DNA of 5,700 nt from Candidatus Nitrosopumilus sp. Its GTDB lineage: Archaea > Thermoproteota > Nitrososphaeria > Nitrososphaerales > Nitrosopumilaceae. Of this stretch, positions 4,881 to 5,700 are shown piece by piece. Numbering within the stretch: position 1 is the first letter of the stretch; every line of letters starts with the position of its first letter. Location of the stretch: contig DRGT01000179.1 of NCBI GenBank assembly GCA_011055585.1, positions 1 to 5,700 of the forward strand, in the 5' to 3' direction. Position numbers and translations under genes: made by a program. The notes beneath the pieces are model-generated. The model searched no databases and had not been told where the DNA came from. It was given only the letters and a program-made list of their open reading frames with translations.

Positions 4881-5700
4881 ATGCAAAAACAATCCCTGAT
4901 AAATATAGATCATAGCATCAATAGTGGTCAAGTTTTCCTTTGGGAAAAAATTCAAAACACCTGGTATGGAATTAATGGTCTTGATGTTTTAGCCTGTAAT
5001 GAAAAATCGTTCAAAATTAGCTCGTTTGCTCAAAATTCCTTTGATTTTTTCAGAGAAGAAGATGATTTTTCTGAAATAATTCAAAGTATTACAAAAGATA
5101 GAATTGTTAGGAAGGCAGTAAAACTATTTCCAGGTTTAAGGTTATTACGACAGGATCCCTTTCAATGCTATATTTCCTTTATCGCTTCATCAAATTCCAA
5201 TATTCAAAACATCAGGCATGTTTTGCAACAATTATGTAAAAAATTTGGAAAAAAAATTATTTTTGAAGAAAAAGAATTCTTCTTATTTCCTGAACCAAAA
5301 ACCCTTGCAAAAGCAACAAAAAATGATTTACAAAAATGTAGTTTAGGATATAGAGCAAAATCTGTTAGTGAAGCATCATTAGCTGTCGCTACAGGACAAA
5401 TTAATTTTGATTTTTTGAAAAAAACTAGTTATCAAAATGCAAAAGATATTCTTTTAGATGTAAATGGAATTGGAAATAAAGTTGCAGATTGCATATTGTT
5501 ATTCTCTCTTGAGAAATTAGATGCGTTTCCTATCGATAGGTGGGTTTTAAAAATTTTAGACAAGTATTATTCTGACAAATTTCAGATTGATGGAAAGTCA
5601 TTAACTAAAAAAAAATATAACCAAATTCACGAAAAGATTGTAAACCATTTTGGTCCATATGCTGGATATTCTCAACAATTTCTTTTTAAAATGGAACGAG
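4881..5700 (+). CDS. ogg: OGG1-type 8-oxoguanine DNA glycosylase/AP lyase (C-terminal end outside window)
   Basis: This is 273 residues of a helix-hairpin-helix glycosylase that excises 8-oxoguanine opposite cytosine and nicks the strand. The frame is open at the right edge, with probably only some tens of residues missing. The hairpin LDVNGIGNKVADC spans 192-204. The catalytic Lys200 and Asp219 (PID) are 19 apart, exactly as Lys249 and Asp268 in human OGG1. Human pocket residues are matched: Gly42 by Gly16 (SGQ), Cys253 by Cys204, Gln315 by Gln265 and Phe319 by Phe269. For the opposite cytosine, Asn149 matches Asn105 (SSNSN) and Arg204 matches Arg158 (GYRAK), but Arg154 aligns with Asn110. 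His270 aligns with Trp221. The full N-terminal beta domain is present, unlike in the short archaeal Ogg2/AGOG groups. The ATG is one base after the ribonuclease stop and has no promoter or ribosome binding site of its own, so expression depends on the upstream gene. Confidence 0.92.
   Translation, partial: MQKQSLINIDHSINSGQVFLWEKIQNTWYGINGLDVLACNEKSFKISSFAQNSFDFFREEDDFSEIIQSITKDRIVRKAVKLFPGLRLLRQDPFQCYISFIASSNSNIQNIRHVLQQLCKKFGKKIIFEEKEFFLFPEPKTLAKATKNDLQKCSLGYRAKSVSEASLAVATGQINFDFLKKTSYQNAKDILLDVNGIGNKVADCILLFSLEKLDAFPIDRWVLKILDKYYSDKFQIDGKSLTKKKYNQIHEKIVNHFGPYAGYSQQFLFKMER

Noticed and set aside
1..5700. Mobile element, CRISPR array, toxin-antitoxin or defence system
   Set aside because: No transposase or integrase motifs, no regularly spaced direct repeats, and all but one gene belong to housekeeping families.

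Overview
The window is A+T-rich, and every protein in it is of archaeal type. It has a YchF-related translation GTPase, an archaeal Fap7/AK6-like kinase, an archaeosine tRNA-guanine(15) transglycosylase, a dicluster ferredoxin, a CPSF73-like beta-CASP ribonuclease and an OGG1-type DNA glycosylase. TATA boxes of the TTTAAATA kind, non-ATG starts without ribosome binding sites, and the protein style suggest a mesophilic ammonia-oxidising archaeon of the Nitrosopumilus type (Nitrososphaerota, formerly Thaumarchaeota). That placement is from recalled family resemblance, not from a search.

Layout. Positions 1-568 (minus) hold the N-terminal half of a YchF-family GTPase that runs off the left edge. 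A 73-bp divergent spacer separates it from a plus-strand pair. The first is a Fap7/AK6-like NTPase (GTG start at 642). The second is tgtA at 1224-2735, which makes the archaeosine precursor in tRNA and here ends before the usual PUA domain. Converging on tgtA are two minus-strand, relatively G+C-rich small genes, each with its own promoter and T-rich terminator: a ferredoxin (2774-3076) with one CxxDxxC cluster motif, and an unrecognised 72-residue Trp-rich protein (3282-3500). The 205-bp spacer between them carries a cluster of inverted CATAA/TTATG motifs beside the ferredoxin TATA box, and an A+T-rich imperfect hairpin. From 3614 a plus-strand pair begins. A beta-CASP ribonuclease of the aCPSF2 kind (TTG start) is followed after one base by an 8-oxoguanine DNA glycosylase that runs off the right edge.

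How the genes relate. Most are housekeeping genes for RNA and translation: ribosome-associated GTPase, ribosome-assembly NTPase, tRNA modification and RNA cleavage. To these are added electron transfer and oxidative DNA repair. The two plus-strand pairs look like short transcription units. Four of the starts have a TATA-like element centred 26-29 bases upstream, the geometry expected of leaderless mRNAs. I found no mobile element, CRISPR array, tRNA, rRNA or defence locus. The points of interest are variations inside known families and one small unknown protein, not a clearly new system.
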